11,112 nucleotides of DNA from Bacteroidota bacterium (GCA_003973505.1 QNXT01000210.1:1-11112); one strand, 5' to 3'; shown: positions 1-7,696, numbered from the stretch's first letter. The notes: a model not told the origin generated them from the letters alone. A program made the numbers and translations.

Positions 1-1708
1 GAACTGTTTTTTCTTTTTTATTGAAACTGGATGTCACAAAATCAAACTGAAATACCTGACCCGGAATAAAACCAAAGGCTTTTTTCAAACTGGCTTTTTG
101 CTCAATACGAGAAATAAAATCTCCTTTTTTAGGAATGCTAACCGTTTTAAAAATATACTCATTATTCTCACGAAGTATATAATGATTTATAGGGTAGTTA
201 ATGGTTTTTGAACCCACAAAAGCCGTTGATTGCAATTGAAAATGCAGATGTGGAAAAGGCGAACGACCACTATTACCCACATAAGCCAAAACTTCACCTC
301 GACGTACCTTTTGTCCTTGTTTTACCTGAAAACTCGCCTTGCGAATATGACTCATTTGGCTATAAAGAAACTCCCCATGTTTTATAACAATAGAATTACC
401 CCAATTATTAATGGTGTCCATTTGACCGATCTCATTGTCTTCAATTCCATCAAGAATCATTTCCACTACACCATCAGCAGGAGCCAAAATGGGTTTATTA
501 TAGCAGAAAAAATCTTGCACACGACTTCCCTGACCAAGATACTCTTTACCTCCTTCAGTAATTACAAAATCCCACGCATGTTTCCATTCCTCTTGATGAG
601 TAATATCACCATTATGCCCTTGATTGATGGTCCATTCACCATAAAAAGGCAAATGAATGGGGGTTATCATATTTTTCCCAAAGCGAGTAAGATAATTGAC
701 ATGAGAATAAAGATTCTTCTCAGGACTATTCTTCTGAACCACAACCAACTCAGGTTTATGAAAATTCCGTTCCCTAAATTTTAGTACATATAAAAATGTA
801 ATAACCACAAAGTTGAAAGGCAGCGAAAAGGTTGATAATTGGAATGTAGCCAAAACACTACCGCTACCTGATATAAGCAAGGACAGCAAAGGCGTTAGCA
901 AAATCACCCACATAAAAGACCAAACTGAGGGTATAATGAAATACCCCCCAATGGCAATAGCTGTCAGAATAAAATTGAAACCAATAAAACCATAACTCAA
1001 CTCACCAATATCAGCACCAATAGATTGATAGAAAAAATATGCAGAATAAAAGCCTACAAGGGTAAGCAGAAAGCTAATTCGAGAATTGATTAATAAAGCA
1101 ATGGCAATGATAACACCCGCATAAATATTATATTGAAAAAATATAGCCCCCAGCGATTTAAGGTAAATTCGTATCGAATCATGTATGGGAATATTGGCAA
1201 TTTCGAGATGGGTGGTCAACATCGATTTACCTCCCAAAAGGAAAATATCGCTATAGGCATAAACACCATATTCGCTAATCTCAAGTCCGGAATAAGAGCG
1301 TGCCGCAAGACTTACTGTCCAAATTCCAAAAAGAAAAGGAAGACTTAAAAAAGGAAGTGCGTATTTAGACAGCCAACCTTCGAGCGTAACGGTAATAAAA
1401 AAGGTTAATAATGCGGAAAACACCAAGACCAACAAAAAAGCAGGCGAAAAAACATAATAAACACCCAGTCCAAGTCCCACAAGTAAACTATTAAAGCCAT
1501 AGTAACCCGAAATGATTTTCTGTTTATTTAAGCCAATAGTATAGGCTGTAAGATTACTAACCGCAATGGCAATAACACCTGATATTCCAGCATTTACATT
1601 AAAAAAAGATATAAAAAATAGAAAAGCACCCAAGAGTTTTCCATCAGAAAAGAATATCTGGGAGTAACTATTAAGGATGCTATTTCCTATGTTTTTATAT
1701 CTCTGCAT
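1..1708 (-). CDS. Urea transporter-like membrane protein fused to M23 peptidase domain (3' end outside window)
   Basis: My own translation from the ATG at 1708-1706 stays open for 569 codons to the window edge, so the C-terminus is missing. Residues about 12-340 are very hydrophobic and show the two-fold repeat of the urea transporter (UT) family. In the first half I see YSQIFF (Q17) and the UT-like stretch GLNKQKIISGYYGFNSLLVG. In the second half I see LGAIFFQYN, an INSR turn and GFIGFNFILTAIAIGG. Each half has an LPF element. Residues about 355-500 form an M23 (LytM/lysostaphin-type) domain: INQGHNGDITH (H371), AWDF (D380), PADGVV, WGNSIVIKHG, QVKQGQKVRRGEVLAYVGNSG and PHLHF (H487, H489). 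H371, D380 and H489 are the likely zinc ligands, so the peptidase looks intact. It starts 12 bp after the decarboxylase stop and is the last visible gene of the operon. Family membership of both domains is a confident reading. The transported solute and the peptidase target are unknown. Confidence 0.88.
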   Translation of the reverse strand, partial: MQRYKNIGNSILNSYSQIFFSDGKLLGAFLFFISFFNVNAGISGVIAIAVSNLTAYTIGLNKQKIISGYYGFNSLLVGLGLGVYYVFSPAFLLVLVFSALLTFFITVTLEGWLSKYALPFLSLPFLFGIWTVSLAARSYSGLEISEYGVYAYSDIFLLGGKSMLTTHLEIANIPIHDSIRIYLKSLGAIFFQYNIYAGVIIAIALLINSRISFLLTLVGFYSAYFFYQSIGADIGELSYGFIGFNFILTAIAIGGYFIIPSVWSFMWVILLTPLLSLLISGSGSVLATFQLSTFSLPFNFVVITFLYVLKFRERNFHKPELVVVQKNSPEKNLYSHVNYLTRFGKNMITPIHLPFYGEWTINQGHNGDITHQEEWKHAWDFVITEGGKEYLGQGSRVQDFFCYNKPILAPADGVVEMILDGIEDNEIGQMDTINNWGNSIVIKHGEFLYSQMSHIRKASFQVKQGQKVRRGEVLAYVGNSGRSPFPHLHFQLQSTAFVGSKTINYPINHYILRENNEYIFKTVSIPKKGDFISRIEQKASLKKAFGFIPGQVFQFDFVTSSFNKKEKTV

Positions 1709-1720
1709 TAAACGTATTAA

Positions 1721-3079
1721 TTATAATTCAAAGTTACTCAAATGTTCGGGAACTTTTTCATAATCGCTAATACTTTTCATGTTTTCTGCTTCGCGTATCA
1801 CACTTACTTTTCCCGTTTCAGAAATCATCACCACTTTAGGACGAAGTGTAATAAACTGCATCCATTGAGTCATATTATAAGCACCCACATAATGAATAAC
1901 CACATTATCCCCAACATTGAGCAAAGGCATACTCACATTTTCACGAATAACATCAATATTCATACACAAAGGTCCATAAATTACCGTATCCTCAGTATGA
2001 TGCGAGAAAGATTGAGCAGGTGTAATCTTATGCTCATACCAAAAGGCTGTGAATAAAATATTAACCCCAATATCGAGAATGGTGGAACGCTTTCCTACGC
2101 TACTTCGTTTATTTGCAATCACAGTACCCAATAGATAACCTGCATCGTCCACCAAAGCACGACCTGTTTCTAAAATCAAAGTAGGAAGATGATCAGGGTG
2201 TATTTGGGAATTTAAAATGGCAGAGGTAATTACTTCAGCATATTCGTCAAAAGTAGGATTGGTATCTGCTCCTGGAAGGTAGGCACCTTTGAGGGTGTTT
2301 TTTCCTGCAAAACCGCCTCCCATATCGATATACTTGATATAATGATCATATTTTTTCTTAAGATTTACGGCCAAATCGGCAAGTTTAGCAGCGGCCACAC
2401 CATAAGGTGCTGCGGTCATCATATAGGTTCCAATATGACAATGCAAACCAATCAAATCCATCTTTTTGCCAACCATAATCTTATTTAGCACATCCCAAGC
2501 CTGGCCATTTTCATAATTAAAGCCAAACCGATCCCACATGGGATAAATGCCTGTATCCATATTTACTCGAATGGCTACTTGAGGGCGTTTATGCATTTCC
2601 TCGGCCAATTGAGCAATCATATAATATTCATCTAAATGGTCGATGTGAATAAGTGAGCCATTCTCTATTGCTGTACGTAAATCGTCAAAGGACTTATCAG
2701 GGCCATTAAATATAATCTTTTGAGGTTCTACCCCATTTCCAACGGCTTTTTCGTATTCAAATCCCGAAACCACTTCTCCCCACGAACCTTCTTGGTGCAT
2801 GGTATTACAAACTGCACTTAAATAATTTGTTTTATACGACCAGGCAAATTGCACCTTCGGATAGCGTGTACTAAAAGCACGATAGGCATTCCGATAGTTT
2901 TTTCGAATACCTGCTTCCGACATCACAAATAATGGCGAACCATGCTCTTTTATCAATTCTTTAACCGATACACCTTCAATATGGGTCATGGGCTCAAACT
3001 CTGTTCGCAAGCCGTATTTATTTGGCATCGAACTTTCTAATTTCTTTATTATTGGTCTTTCGTATTTTAACTTTGTCAT
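1721..3079 (-). CDS. Fold-type III PLP-dependent decarboxylase (diaminopimelate/ornithine decarboxylase-like)
   Basis: The 452-residue protein has an alanine-racemase-type PLP barrel followed by a beta domain. The probable Schiff-base lysine is K83 in SYKTN. Other family marks are GLHCHIG (residues 211-217), the phosphate-binding glycine run MGGGFAG (253-259), ETGRALV (304-310, equivalent to EPGR), YGPLCMNIDV (368-377, with C372 and D376 of the decarboxylase GPxCxxxD signature) and GAYNM (399-403). These residues point to amino-acid decarboxylation rather than racemisation. It is unlikely to be housekeeping lysA: it has an N-terminal extension of about 40 residues, the lysine motif reads YKTN rather than the usual YAxKAN, and it sits in an operon with a PqqD-like protein and an ATP-grasp ligase. 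The start is the ATG at 3079, 43 bp after the ATP-grasp stop. The substrate could be a free amino acid or an aminoacyl group on a carrier; the sequence does not decide. Confidence 0.9.
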   Translation of the reverse strand: MTKLKYERPIIKKLESSMPNKYGLRTEFEPMTHIEGVSVKELIKEHGSPLFVMSEAGIRKNYRNAYRAFSTRYPKVQFAWSYKTNYLSAVCNTMHQEGSWGEVVSGFEYEKAVGNGVEPQKIIFNGPDKSFDDLRTAIENGSLIHIDHLDEYYMIAQLAEEMHKRPQVAIRVNMDTGIYPMWDRFGFNYENGQAWDVLNKIMVGKKMDLIGLHCHIGTYMMTAAPYGVAAAKLADLAVNLKKKYDHYIKYIDMGGGFAGKNTLKGAYLPGADTNPTFDEYAEVITSAILNSQIHPDHLPTLILETGRALVDDAGYLLGTVIANKRSSVGKRSTILDIGVNILFTAFWYEHKITPAQSFSHHTEDTVIYGPLCMNIDVIRENVSMPLLNVGDNVVIHYVGAYNMTQWMQFITLRPKVVMISETGKVSVIREAENMKSISDYEKVPEHLSNFEL

Positions 3080-3122
3080 TATCTTAAAATCTTAATATTC
3101 ATAATTCAAATTTCGGAGCATC

Positions 3123-4169
3123 TTATAATTCCCCCTTGGTGGATATCTGCTCAAACTCTGCTATATCTACAATCATATCGTAGGCGTAACGAATAAACAT
3201 CTTTCCCACATCATAGGTTTCAAATGGTGGCACTTTCTTACCCATGGCTAAATTTACTAAGGCTTCAGGAATATTTTGCCCCACACCTACTGCCAGGTAA
3301 ATCCATGCTGGCATTCGAGGATTAATCTCCAACAAATAGAAATCACCTTCTTGTGTCTTCATTAACTCCAATTCGAAACCACCACGCCATTTTGTGTTTT
3401 CCACAAAACGCTTGGTTAAGTCCAACATTTTTTCATCGGCTATGGATATTCCTCCCCAGGCTTTCCCTTTATCAGTAATATATTGCTTTCGCATAGGTAC
3501 GGCAGCAATCATATTTCCTTCACCATCACCCAAACCAGTTACATTATACTCATTACCGCGAACAAACTCCTGAATAATAATGGGCACACCCCATTGAGCA
3601 CTTATTTTATTAAAATAATTACGTGCTTGCTCCGCATCATAAGCTACATAGGCATCGTAAAACTTTCCTTTTACCAAAATGGGATAAACAAATTCCTCGG
3701 TTAGGCGATAAATTTCGGTCATCTCATAAATCGCTTTGGAATGAGGCACCTTAATGTCATACTTCTTTCCAAATTCGGGTAGATTAATCTTATGACGTTC
3801 TTCAAATTGCTTTTCGGTAGGAAGAAATGTCTTAATACCCAATTCAGCCAATGCATTCTCCAAAATCATAAACGAATTGAGCTCTGCATCAAAATTGGGA
3901 ATGATTAAATCAAGATTTTCCTTCTCGTTGATATATTTGAGTCGAGCCATTAACACCTCCGTTCCAGCTGATGGATAAGGTATTTGATATACTTTATCAA
4001 TCAATTGGTGCATATAAATACCTGGCTCCAGCGACTCGTATGAAAACCCAATAATGCGTACATCGAACGAACTGGCTTCCTTAAGACCTCGAGCTACAGC
4101 AACACCTGGACCTGGATTATCAATGGCATTGAGACCACTTATAGCAACTGTATATTTTGGTTTCTCCAT
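3123..4169 (-). CDS. ATP-grasp family ligase (CarB/peptide-ligase-like)
   Basis: The 348-residue protein has the three-part ATP-grasp layout. Residues 1-120 form a Rossmann-like pre-ATP-grasp domain, with NPGPGVAVARGLKE near the start and PNFDAEL at 91-97. The nucleotide-binding part includes YPILVKGKFYDA (162-173; K167 and K169 are candidate phosphate contacts) and IIIQEFVRGNEYNV (197-210). The C-terminal metal-binding part has GGFELELM (263-270) and LLEINPRMPAW (279-289), with E281 and N283 the likely Mg ligands. ATP-grasp enzymes use ATP to make an acyl-phosphate that an amine, thiol or other nucleophile attacks. The size excludes a full carbamoyl-phosphate synthase large subunit and suits a stand-alone amino-acid or peptide ligase. 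It starts 2 bp after the PqqD-like gene ends, so the two are probably translationally coupled. The acceptor may be that small protein, a peptide or a small molecule. Confidence 0.88.
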   Translation of the reverse strand: MEKPKYTVAISGLNAIDNPGPGVAVARGLKEASSFDVRIIGFSYESLEPGIYMHQLIDKVYQIPYPSAGTEVLMARLKYINEKENLDLIIPNFDAELNSFMILENALAELGIKTFLPTEKQFEERHKINLPEFGKKYDIKVPHSKAIYEMTEIYRLTEEFVYPILVKGKFYDAYVAYDAEQARNYFNKISAQWGVPIIIQEFVRGNEYNVTGLGDGEGNMIAAVPMRKQYITDKGKAWGGISIADEKMLDLTKRFVENTKWRGGFELELMKTQEGDFYLLEINPRMPAWIYLAVGVGQNIPEALVNLAMGKKVPPFETYDVGKMFIRYAYDMIVDIAEFEQISTKGEL

Positions 4170-4171
4170 TA

Positions 4172-4414
4172 TTAGTTTTCTAAAAGGTTATTATTTCCGA
4201 GTATAGCGATAAAATCCTGATAATCTTTTTCGAAGATGGCTTCCGTAGCATCATATTTTTCCAAAATTAAGTCCCGAATTTCTTCATAGGATTTTTCTTC
4301 TTTAAGGTAGTTAAAGAGCTCTATCCCTATATTATTCACGGTGTATGATTCTCCTGATGAAGGATTGAAAACAAAACCCGTTTCACTGATTGCGATGTCT
4401 TTTCTAATTTTCAT
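4172..4414 (-). CDS. PqqD-like small protein (peptide-binding RRE/chaperone family)
   Basis: This 80-residue protein matches the PqqD pattern. An N-terminal beta hairpin contains GFVFNPSSGESYTVNNIG (residues 13-30). A helix follows (IELFNYLKE), then an acidic helical part (EEIRDLILEKYD) and a last helix ending in NNLLEN. PqqD proteins bind the leader of a peptide substrate and present it to modifying enzymes; this winged-helix fold is the RiPP recognition element. Here the partner would be the ATP-grasp ligase immediately downstream. No radical-SAM enzyme and no precursor peptide are visible nearby, so an alternative is that the small protein is itself a carrier or substrate. It is the first gene of the operon. 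The ATG at 4414 is preceded by AT-rich sequence with no strong Shine-Dalgarno, which is normal for Bacteroidota. Confidence 0.85.
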   Translation of the reverse strand: MKIRKDIAISETGFVFNPSSGESYTVNNIGIELFNYLKEEKSYEEIRDLILEKYDATEAIFEKDYQDFIAILGNNNLLEN

Positions 4415-4525
4415 AATTAATATTTTTGTTAATTCGGTGATATCTGATTGCCCTTAAAAAGGCGATGTTATTTTGAATATGCAATTATAACAGCATCTTT
4501 TAAAATATCGTGTATAATATTCCCT

Positions 4526-4533
4526 CAAAGATG
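4526..4533 (-). promoter_or_regulatory. Weak candidate -7 promoter element for the PqqD-like operon
   Basis: The minus strand reads CATCTTTG, one base off the Bacteroidota -7 consensus TAnnTTTG. It lies about 112 bp upstream of the PqqD-like ATG. I see no convincing -33 TTTG, so this is only the best match in the leader. Confidence 0.25.
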
Positions 4534-4558
4534 TGTAATATTTTTCTATAAACAGGAC

Positions 4559-4775
4559 GCTCCTACGGAGCTAGGGATAAATTGACGATTAAAATCTATA
4601 AACAGATTGCTCCTACGGAGCTGTATTAAACAACAATCTATTGGGATAGAAACAGCGAAGTTCCTACGAAACTAACATCTTCAATTCAAGGTTCCATTAT
4701 TTAGGCATCCCATAGGGATAGCCTGTTTATAATAGCATGAAACCAAAACCCCTAAGCTCCGTAGGAGCGGCCTGA
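4559..4775. repeat. Hairpin-repeat block, copy A
   Basis: The block of about 217 bp carries five short inverted repeats: GCTCC-TAC-GGAGC at 4559-4571 and again at 4609-4621, an imperfect AGTTCC/GAAACT at 4659-4673, ATCCC-ATA-GGGAT at 4707-4719, and GCTCC-GTA-GGAGC at 4756-4768. Stretches such as TATAAACAGATTG and GGATAGCCTGTTTATAA link them. It aligns along its length with copy B. Hairpins like these are familiar as intergenic repeats in Bacteroidota (from memory); whether they act as RNA, as REP-type DNA or as mobile elements cannot be told here. Confidence 0.8.
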
Positions 4776-4880
4776 TAGGTGTTGAAACAATTAGGAACAC
4801 TGTTGTGGCTCCACTTGAACTGAACTCGTCAAAATCAAAGCAACAGTTTTGTCATGGTTTTTGTACCAAAAACGCATGCC

Positions 4881-4930
4881 AAAACCAATATCCTGATTTC
4901 CATTATTTCCCTGAGCTTCGCACAGGCTTA
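4881..4930. repeat. Dispersed repeat of about 50 bp, copy 1
   Basis: The stretch begins AAAACCAATATCC and ends in a 22-base core running from CCCTGAGC to AGGCTTA. It closely matches 10626-10674, where the core is identical. It directly precedes hairpin-repeat copy B, and its partner likewise precedes a hairpin of the same family, so the two parts seem to belong to one composite repeat. Confidence 0.75.
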
Positions 4931-4940
4931 CAAATATTTC

Positions 4941-5159
4941 GCTCCTACGGAGCTAGGGATAGATAACGATTAAAATCAATAAACAGATTGCCCCGATGGG
5001 GCTATATAAAAACAACAATCTATTGGGATAGAAACAGCAAAGTTCCAACGAAATTAACACCTTCGATTCAAGGTTCTATTGTTTAGGCATCCCGTAGGGA
5101 TAGCCTGTTTATAAAAACACGAAACATCATAACTGGGTAGCTCAGTAGGAGCGGCCTAT
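4941..5159. repeat. Hairpin-repeat block, copy B
   Basis: This is the second copy of the block at 4559-4775, in the same order and orientation. Its hairpins are GCTCC-TAC-GGAGC at 4941-4953, GCCCC-GAT-GGGGC at 4990-5002, a decayed AGTTCC/GAAATT near 5041-5055, ATCCC-GTA-GGGAT at 5089-5101, and GCTCA-GTA-GGAGC at 5140-5152. The second hairpin differs from copy A by paired changes that keep the stem. The fifth has lost one pair. The block ends about 36 bp from the patatin stop codon, so it would form part of that gene's 3' untranslated RNA if transcription reads through. Confidence 0.8.
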
Positions 5160-5195
5160 CCTGATATTCAAACGCTTTTCACTTTATGCAAAACA

Positions 5196-7469
5196 CTATA
5201 AGAAGTAACCCAAATTAAAGAAAACCGAAGGTGTTTGGGCATGGTTGGAAATACTCACTCCCAACTCAATGGGTCCAACCATCGATTTCATAGCGTAGAA
5301 AATTCCTCCTCCAATCATATAATCATCGGATTTAATAACCAACTCTTCAAATAATTCACTTATCGCTCCAATATTGAGCTTAAAGTAGAGATAGTTTGTT
5401 TTCCAAAACTGATAACGTAAATCTATTCGAGCGATGGCAACATTGTTTGACAAAACCGCCGTTAAGGGTAATCCTACAAATGATTCCATATTAACAAACT
5501 CATTACGCCCAGATCCACCAACCATATACACATAACCTGTTTTACTAAGACCTCCCCATGAAGCTCCTATAAAACCAGAGGGTTGTAATGCAAAATGATC
5601 TGATAAATTTATAATAGTGGATAATCCAATATTTGTATAAAAAATACTTTTAGAATTATACTGAGATACAAATACCGGCTTTATCCGTACAGAACTTCCT
5701 TTGGTAGGAAAATACTTATCATCATAGGAATCTAATATATATTGTGCTGATAAGTTAAGATAAGGATCGCCATGATATGAAATGGGTACCGTGCTTATTT
5801 CAGAAGCAAGATTCATATAATCGAGAGAACCTTTCAAAACAAAGCCAACATTATTTGAATAATTAGAGAATAATACCACATCGAGACTTGTAAAACTAAT
5901 ATAGTATTCAGACTGCACTGAGGTATAGTCTTTATTATATAGTTTTATATTGTTTGAAGTATAATGTGCATCGATTCCAAAGCCAATATCTTCACCTCGG
6001 TCCACAATATAACGAATACCTCCGGCTGGGTTCTGTCCTACTTTTAAACTGAAATCGGTTCGTGAGCCCGGAAGTAGTTTATTTAGTAATTGGAAATTAA
6101 TTAATAAAGCTGCTCCCTGATCAGTATCATAACTTGCTCCTATATTAAATAGGCTATTATGATTTTCTTTCACATTGATTTCAAGCGAATAACCTTCTTT
6201 TGTTTTTATCAATTTATAATTAATAAACTCAAAGAAATTACTTGCATAAAGCCGGTCGATGGCAGCATTGATTTTTTCAACAGTATTCACACCGGGTAAA
6301 TGCAAATCGAGTCGGCTGATGATTAATTTCCGAGTCAAGCGGTCGAGGCCTTTCACATGCATATCGGTAATAAAAATAGTATCGGAAGTGCTTAAGTGTA
6401 CAACCCTTTTTTTATAGGTACGACTTTGGCTTATTTGTTTAGCCAAACGACGTATTTCGTCAATATGTTGCATGGCCGCAACTTCTCCCCTTTTTACCAA
6501 ATCGGTTACATCATCAAAACTCATGGCAGTTAGTCCATTAATATCGGGCTTAATATATAAATCAGTAAGCCGAAGGTTTGTATGATAACGCTCTTGCTGA
6601 TGAAAGCTCGATATCTGATCTAAGATATCAAGCACACTCGAAATCTCATCCTTTTTATACAGAGGGGCTCCCACATCTACTCCAATAACATAGTCTAGTC
6701 CTTTGGCTAACATAATATCCACAGGGAAATTATTAACAATTCCGCCATCTACCAAGCTCTTGCCATCAATTTCTATAGGATTGAAGATAGAGGGAATAGA
6801 CATGGTAGCTCGTAAAGCTTTTGGCAAATCGCCACTTTCGATTACCACAGTATCGCCATTCTCAAGATTGGTTGCTACACAGAAAAAGGGTGTGGGCAGT
6901 TTCGTAAAATCCGTAATATCGTTTACACTCCATGTTAGCCGATTTAAAACATTGATAACCAACTGACCTTCTTTCAAGCCTTTTGGCAAACTGGGCACAT
7001 AGCCAACCACTGGCAAGGTCAAAAGATAGCGATCGTAATCATGCTTTTCGTCCAGAGGGAGATCCAAACGATCTTTCTCATCAGCTAAGAGCTTTTTCCA
7101 AGGTAATTGGTGCGATATTTCATCCAATTGCTCCGGAGTATAACCTGCAGCATAAAGACCACCAACCAAACCGCCCATACTTGTACCACCAATATAATCG
7201 ATGGGAATACCTTCGCGCTCCAAAACCTTTAGCACTCCAACGTGAGCCAATCCTTTTGCTCCACCTCCACTCAATACCAAACCGATGTGCATTGGCCGAA
7301 TCTCATCTACAACGGAATCCATCTGAAATACGAGCGTAGTATCTTTCTTTACATTATGGAGACTCGACATATCCAAAGTGTCCCCAATTTGAACCTGCGC
7401 AACGCTTTGCATAGCGAATAAACTAAGAAAGCCAAAAAGTAAAATGGGTAAAAAGTATTGTTTTATCAT
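5196..7469 (-). CDS. Patatin-like phospholipase with POTRA and outer-membrane beta-barrel
   Basis: A secreted lipid acyl hydrolase fused to its own outer-membrane barrel (PlpD/type Vd-like layout). I start it at the ATG at 7469, giving 757 residues, because MIKQYFLPILLFGFLSLFAM is a classical signal peptide with cleavage near SVAQ. A TTG nine codons upstream (7496) is in frame but overlaps a promoter-like element. The patatin domain spans about 60-355: oxyanion loop GGGAKG (68-73), nucleophile GTSMG with S97, and DGG with catalytic D241, so the Ser-Asp dyad is intact. A single POTRA-like domain follows at about 365-436. From about 439 to the end are alternating beta strands of an Omp85/BamA-type barrel ending FFNLGYFL. 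Substrates are probably phospholipids. It stands alone between two long intergenic regions. Confidence 0.92.
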   Translation of the reverse strand: MIKQYFLPILLFGFLSLFAMQSVAQVQIGDTLDMSSLHNVKKDTTLVFQMDSVVDEIRPMHIGLVLSGGGAKGLAHVGVLKVLEREGIPIDYIGGTSMGGLVGGLYAAGYTPEQLDEISHQLPWKKLLADEKDRLDLPLDEKHDYDRYLLTLPVVGYVPSLPKGLKEGQLVINVLNRLTWSVNDITDFTKLPTPFFCVATNLENGDTVVIESGDLPKALRATMSIPSIFNPIEIDGKSLVDGGIVNNFPVDIMLAKGLDYVIGVDVGAPLYKKDEISSVLDILDQISSFHQQERYHTNLRLTDLYIKPDINGLTAMSFDDVTDLVKRGEVAAMQHIDEIRRLAKQISQSRTYKKRVVHLSTSDTIFITDMHVKGLDRLTRKLIISRLDLHLPGVNTVEKINAAIDRLYASNFFEFINYKLIKTKEGYSLEINVKENHNSLFNIGASYDTDQGAALLINFQLLNKLLPGSRTDFSLKVGQNPAGGIRYIVDRGEDIGFGIDAHYTSNNIKLYNKDYTSVQSEYYISFTSLDVVLFSNYSNNVGFVLKGSLDYMNLASEISTVPISYHGDPYLNLSAQYILDSYDDKYFPTKGSSVRIKPVFVSQYNSKSIFYTNIGLSTIINLSDHFALQPSGFIGASWGGLSKTGYVYMVGGSGRNEFVNMESFVGLPLTAVLSNNVAIARIDLRYQFWKTNYLYFKLNIGAISELFEELVIKSDDYMIGGGIFYAMKSMVGPIELGVSISNHAQTPSVFFNLGYFL

Positions 7470-7493
7470 AGCTTGGTTTTTAATCTCGAATAA

Positions 7494-7501
7494 CAAAAAT
7501 A
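7494..7501 (-). promoter_or_regulatory. Candidate -7 promoter element for the patatin gene
   Basis: The minus strand reads TATTTTTG, an exact match to the Bacteroidota -7 consensus TAnnTTTG, 24 bp upstream of the preferred ATG at 7469. No good -33 element is seen at the usual spacing. If real, the leader is about 18 nt and the upstream TTG at 7496 cannot be the start. Confidence 0.4.
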
Positions 7502-7523
7502 AGTAAATTTTGCAATCATTTAA

Positions 7524-7551
7524 CCACTAAGAACACTAAGAAGGCACAAAG
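7524..7551. repeat. CCACTAAG-type short direct repeat
   Basis: CCACTAAGAACACTAAGAAG followed by GCACAAAG is an internally repeated ACTAAG(A) string. Strings of this kind (CCACTAAGACACTAAG) are common intergenic repeats in bacterial genomes, Bacteroidota included (from memory). No function is evident. Confidence 0.4.
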
Positions 7552-7640
7552 CATCTGAATAAATGCATATTAGCACTTTGACAAGGCATTTGGTGACTAA
7601 GCCGAAGCAAAACATATTGCAAAATATTAGCTTTTAAAAA

Positions 7641-7672
7641 CAAAAAACCGCCTCTGCTTACGCAAAGACGGT
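7641..7672 (-). terminator. Rho-independent terminator of the fibronectin-III/T9SS gene
   Basis: On the minus strand, ACCGTCTTTGC-GTAA-GCAGAGGCGGT (7672-7647) makes an 11-bp stem with two G-U pairs and a 4-nt loop, followed at once by TTTTTTG. It lies about 25 bp after the stop codon at 7697 and ends that transcript before the patatin gene. Confidence 0.85.
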
Positions 7673-7696
7673 CTTAAAATTATTATGATTATGTGA

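Larger units (their letters stand above)
4415..5195. other. Gene-free region with a duplicated hairpin-repeat block
   Basis: No credible coding sequence is visible on either strand. It lies downstream of the patatin gene and upstream of the PqqD-like operon. Positions 4415-4558 are AT-rich and are the likely leader and promoter of the operon. Positions 4559-4775 and 4941-5159 are two diverged copies of one hairpin-rich block. Between them, 4881-4930 is a dispersed repeat that recurs near 10626-10674, and 4857-4873 is a short palindrome (GTTTTTG-TAC-CAAAAAC). Confidence 0.8.

Noticed and set aside
230..1348. Plus-strand open frames of 60-184 codons (230-784, 813-995, 1133-1348)
   Set aside because: They lie antisense to the continuous minus-strand UT-M23 frame, have no recognisable motifs and low-complexity composition.
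1721..3079. Housekeeping diaminopimelate decarboxylase (lysA)
   Set aside because: The fold and signature fit, but the N-terminal extension, the YKTN lysine motif and the operon partners argue for a specialised decarboxylase, so no gene symbol is assigned.
4415..4558. A RiPP precursor peptide next to the PqqD-like gene
   Set aside because: The minus-strand ATGs I checked here soon meet stops (for example M-L-L-stop), and the 43-bp gap at 3080-3122 is too short. A precursor elsewhere in the genome is not excluded.
4559..5159. Possible CRISPR array
   Set aside because: The repeated pieces are 13-bp palindromes of differing sequence at uneven spacing inside a duplicated block; there are no uniform repeats, spacers or cas genes.
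6703..7339. Plus-strand open frames at 6703-6966 and 6983-7339
   Set aside because: They are antisense to the catalytic part of the patatin domain, whose GxSxG and DGG motifs fix the real frame. The same holds for 1742-2056 and 3483-3704 opposite the decarboxylase and ligase.
7470..7496. In-frame TTG start for the patatin gene
   Set aside because: It would put nine charged or polar residues before an ideal signal peptide and overlaps the candidate -7 element; the ATG at 7469 is better.
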